Part shown: one piece after another, positions 63,963 through 64,000 of the stretch | Layout: every line of letters starts with the position of its first letter | Position numbering within the stretch: position 1 is the first letter of the stretch | Assembly (NCBI GenBank): GCA_964583825.1 | Contig: CAZOXM010000015.1 | Location: 1-64,000 of the forward strand | Reading direction: 5' to 3' | DNA from: GCA-1730015 sp964583825 | GTDB lineage: Bacteria; Pseudomonadota; Gammaproteobacteria; Granulosicoccales; Granulosicoccaceae | DNA length: 64,000 bases | Made by a program: the position numbers and the translations under genes | The notes under the pieces: generated by a model | Told to the model about the DNA's origin: nothing | The model's database searches: none | The model's input: the letters and a program-made list of their open reading frames with translations, nothing else

Positions 63963-64000
63963 ATGCAATCTGCCCGTGACAGTTCCCAGCCTTCATCCAG
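63963..64000 (+). CDS. Possible gene start cut by the window edge
   Basis: An ATG at 63963 has GGAAG (63952-63956) six bases upstream. Only twelve codons are visible (MQSARDSSQPSS), too few for any assignment. Confidence 0.35.
   Translation, partial: MQSARDSSQPSS

Noticed and set aside
1..64000. tRNA, rRNA, CRISPR array, transposase or prophage genes
   Set aside because: Nothing resembling these was found on either strand.

Overview
The window looks like chromosomal DNA of a Gram-negative, probably marine or aquatic gammaproteobacterium. Evidence is the clpS-clpA-infA block, YqiB-type DUF1249, RarD, cobalamin-dependent MetH, bifunctional PBP1b, outer-membrane lipoproteins, an RND exporter with a beta-barrel partner, and many two-component hybrids. 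I see no phage, IS transposase, CRISPR, rRNA or tRNA. The species cannot be named from the sequence. Genes are dense and sit on both strands; many starts are GTG or TTG.

Layout. (1) Bases 39-331 hold a large nested inverted-repeat element that folds far better as plus-strand RNA than as its complement. It abuts the 3' end of a tungstate-type ABC operon (tupB-tupC-tupA, minus strand). (2) Bases 2.6-12 kb are housekeeping: folE, fadE, clpS-clpA, infA, DUF1249, a DUF4124 protein, crcB and serS. (3) Bases 12-20.4 kb are a seven-gene minus-strand operon: a branched-chain-amino-acid-type ABC importer between two different adenylate-forming CoA ligases. A PAS hybrid kinase and an OmpR-type regulator are divergent from it (20.6-23.2 kb). 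(4) Bases 23.7-31.2 kb hold a CMD/peroxidase-related protein, acetoacetyl-CoA synthetase, and a four-gene RND exporter / LolA-like / beta-barrel / unknown operon.

(5) Bases 31.7-45.0 kb are a signalling island: a REC-PAS-GGDEF-EAL protein and a hybrid kinase with its own HPt domain on the minus strand, then on the plus strand a PhnD-like periplasmic binding protein without a transporter, a second hybrid kinase with a periplasmic sensor region and a degenerate receiver, a 1386-residue multidomain membrane protein, and a predicted lipoprotein. The 1386-residue protein is the most unusual object here. In order it has a signal/TM region, two rhodanese domains with their cysteines, a five-helix YidC/Oxa1-like membrane domain, and a PEP-synthase/rifampin-phosphotransferase-type ATP-grasp plus swivelling-histidine enzyme. 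Predicted topology puts the rhodaneses in the periplasm and the phosphotransferase in the cytoplasm.

(6) Bases 45-64 kb hold an adrenodoxin-type ferredoxin and its reductase, a secreted protein, a thioesterase, RarD, MetH, an MFS transporter, a CaiB/BaiF CoA-transferase, a DUF6134 protein, a thioredoxin-like protein, glmS with a small upstream gene, a lipoprotein, mrcB and an FG-GAP-repeat protein. A possible gene start is cut by the right edge.

All family calls come from reading motifs by eye; no database search was run.
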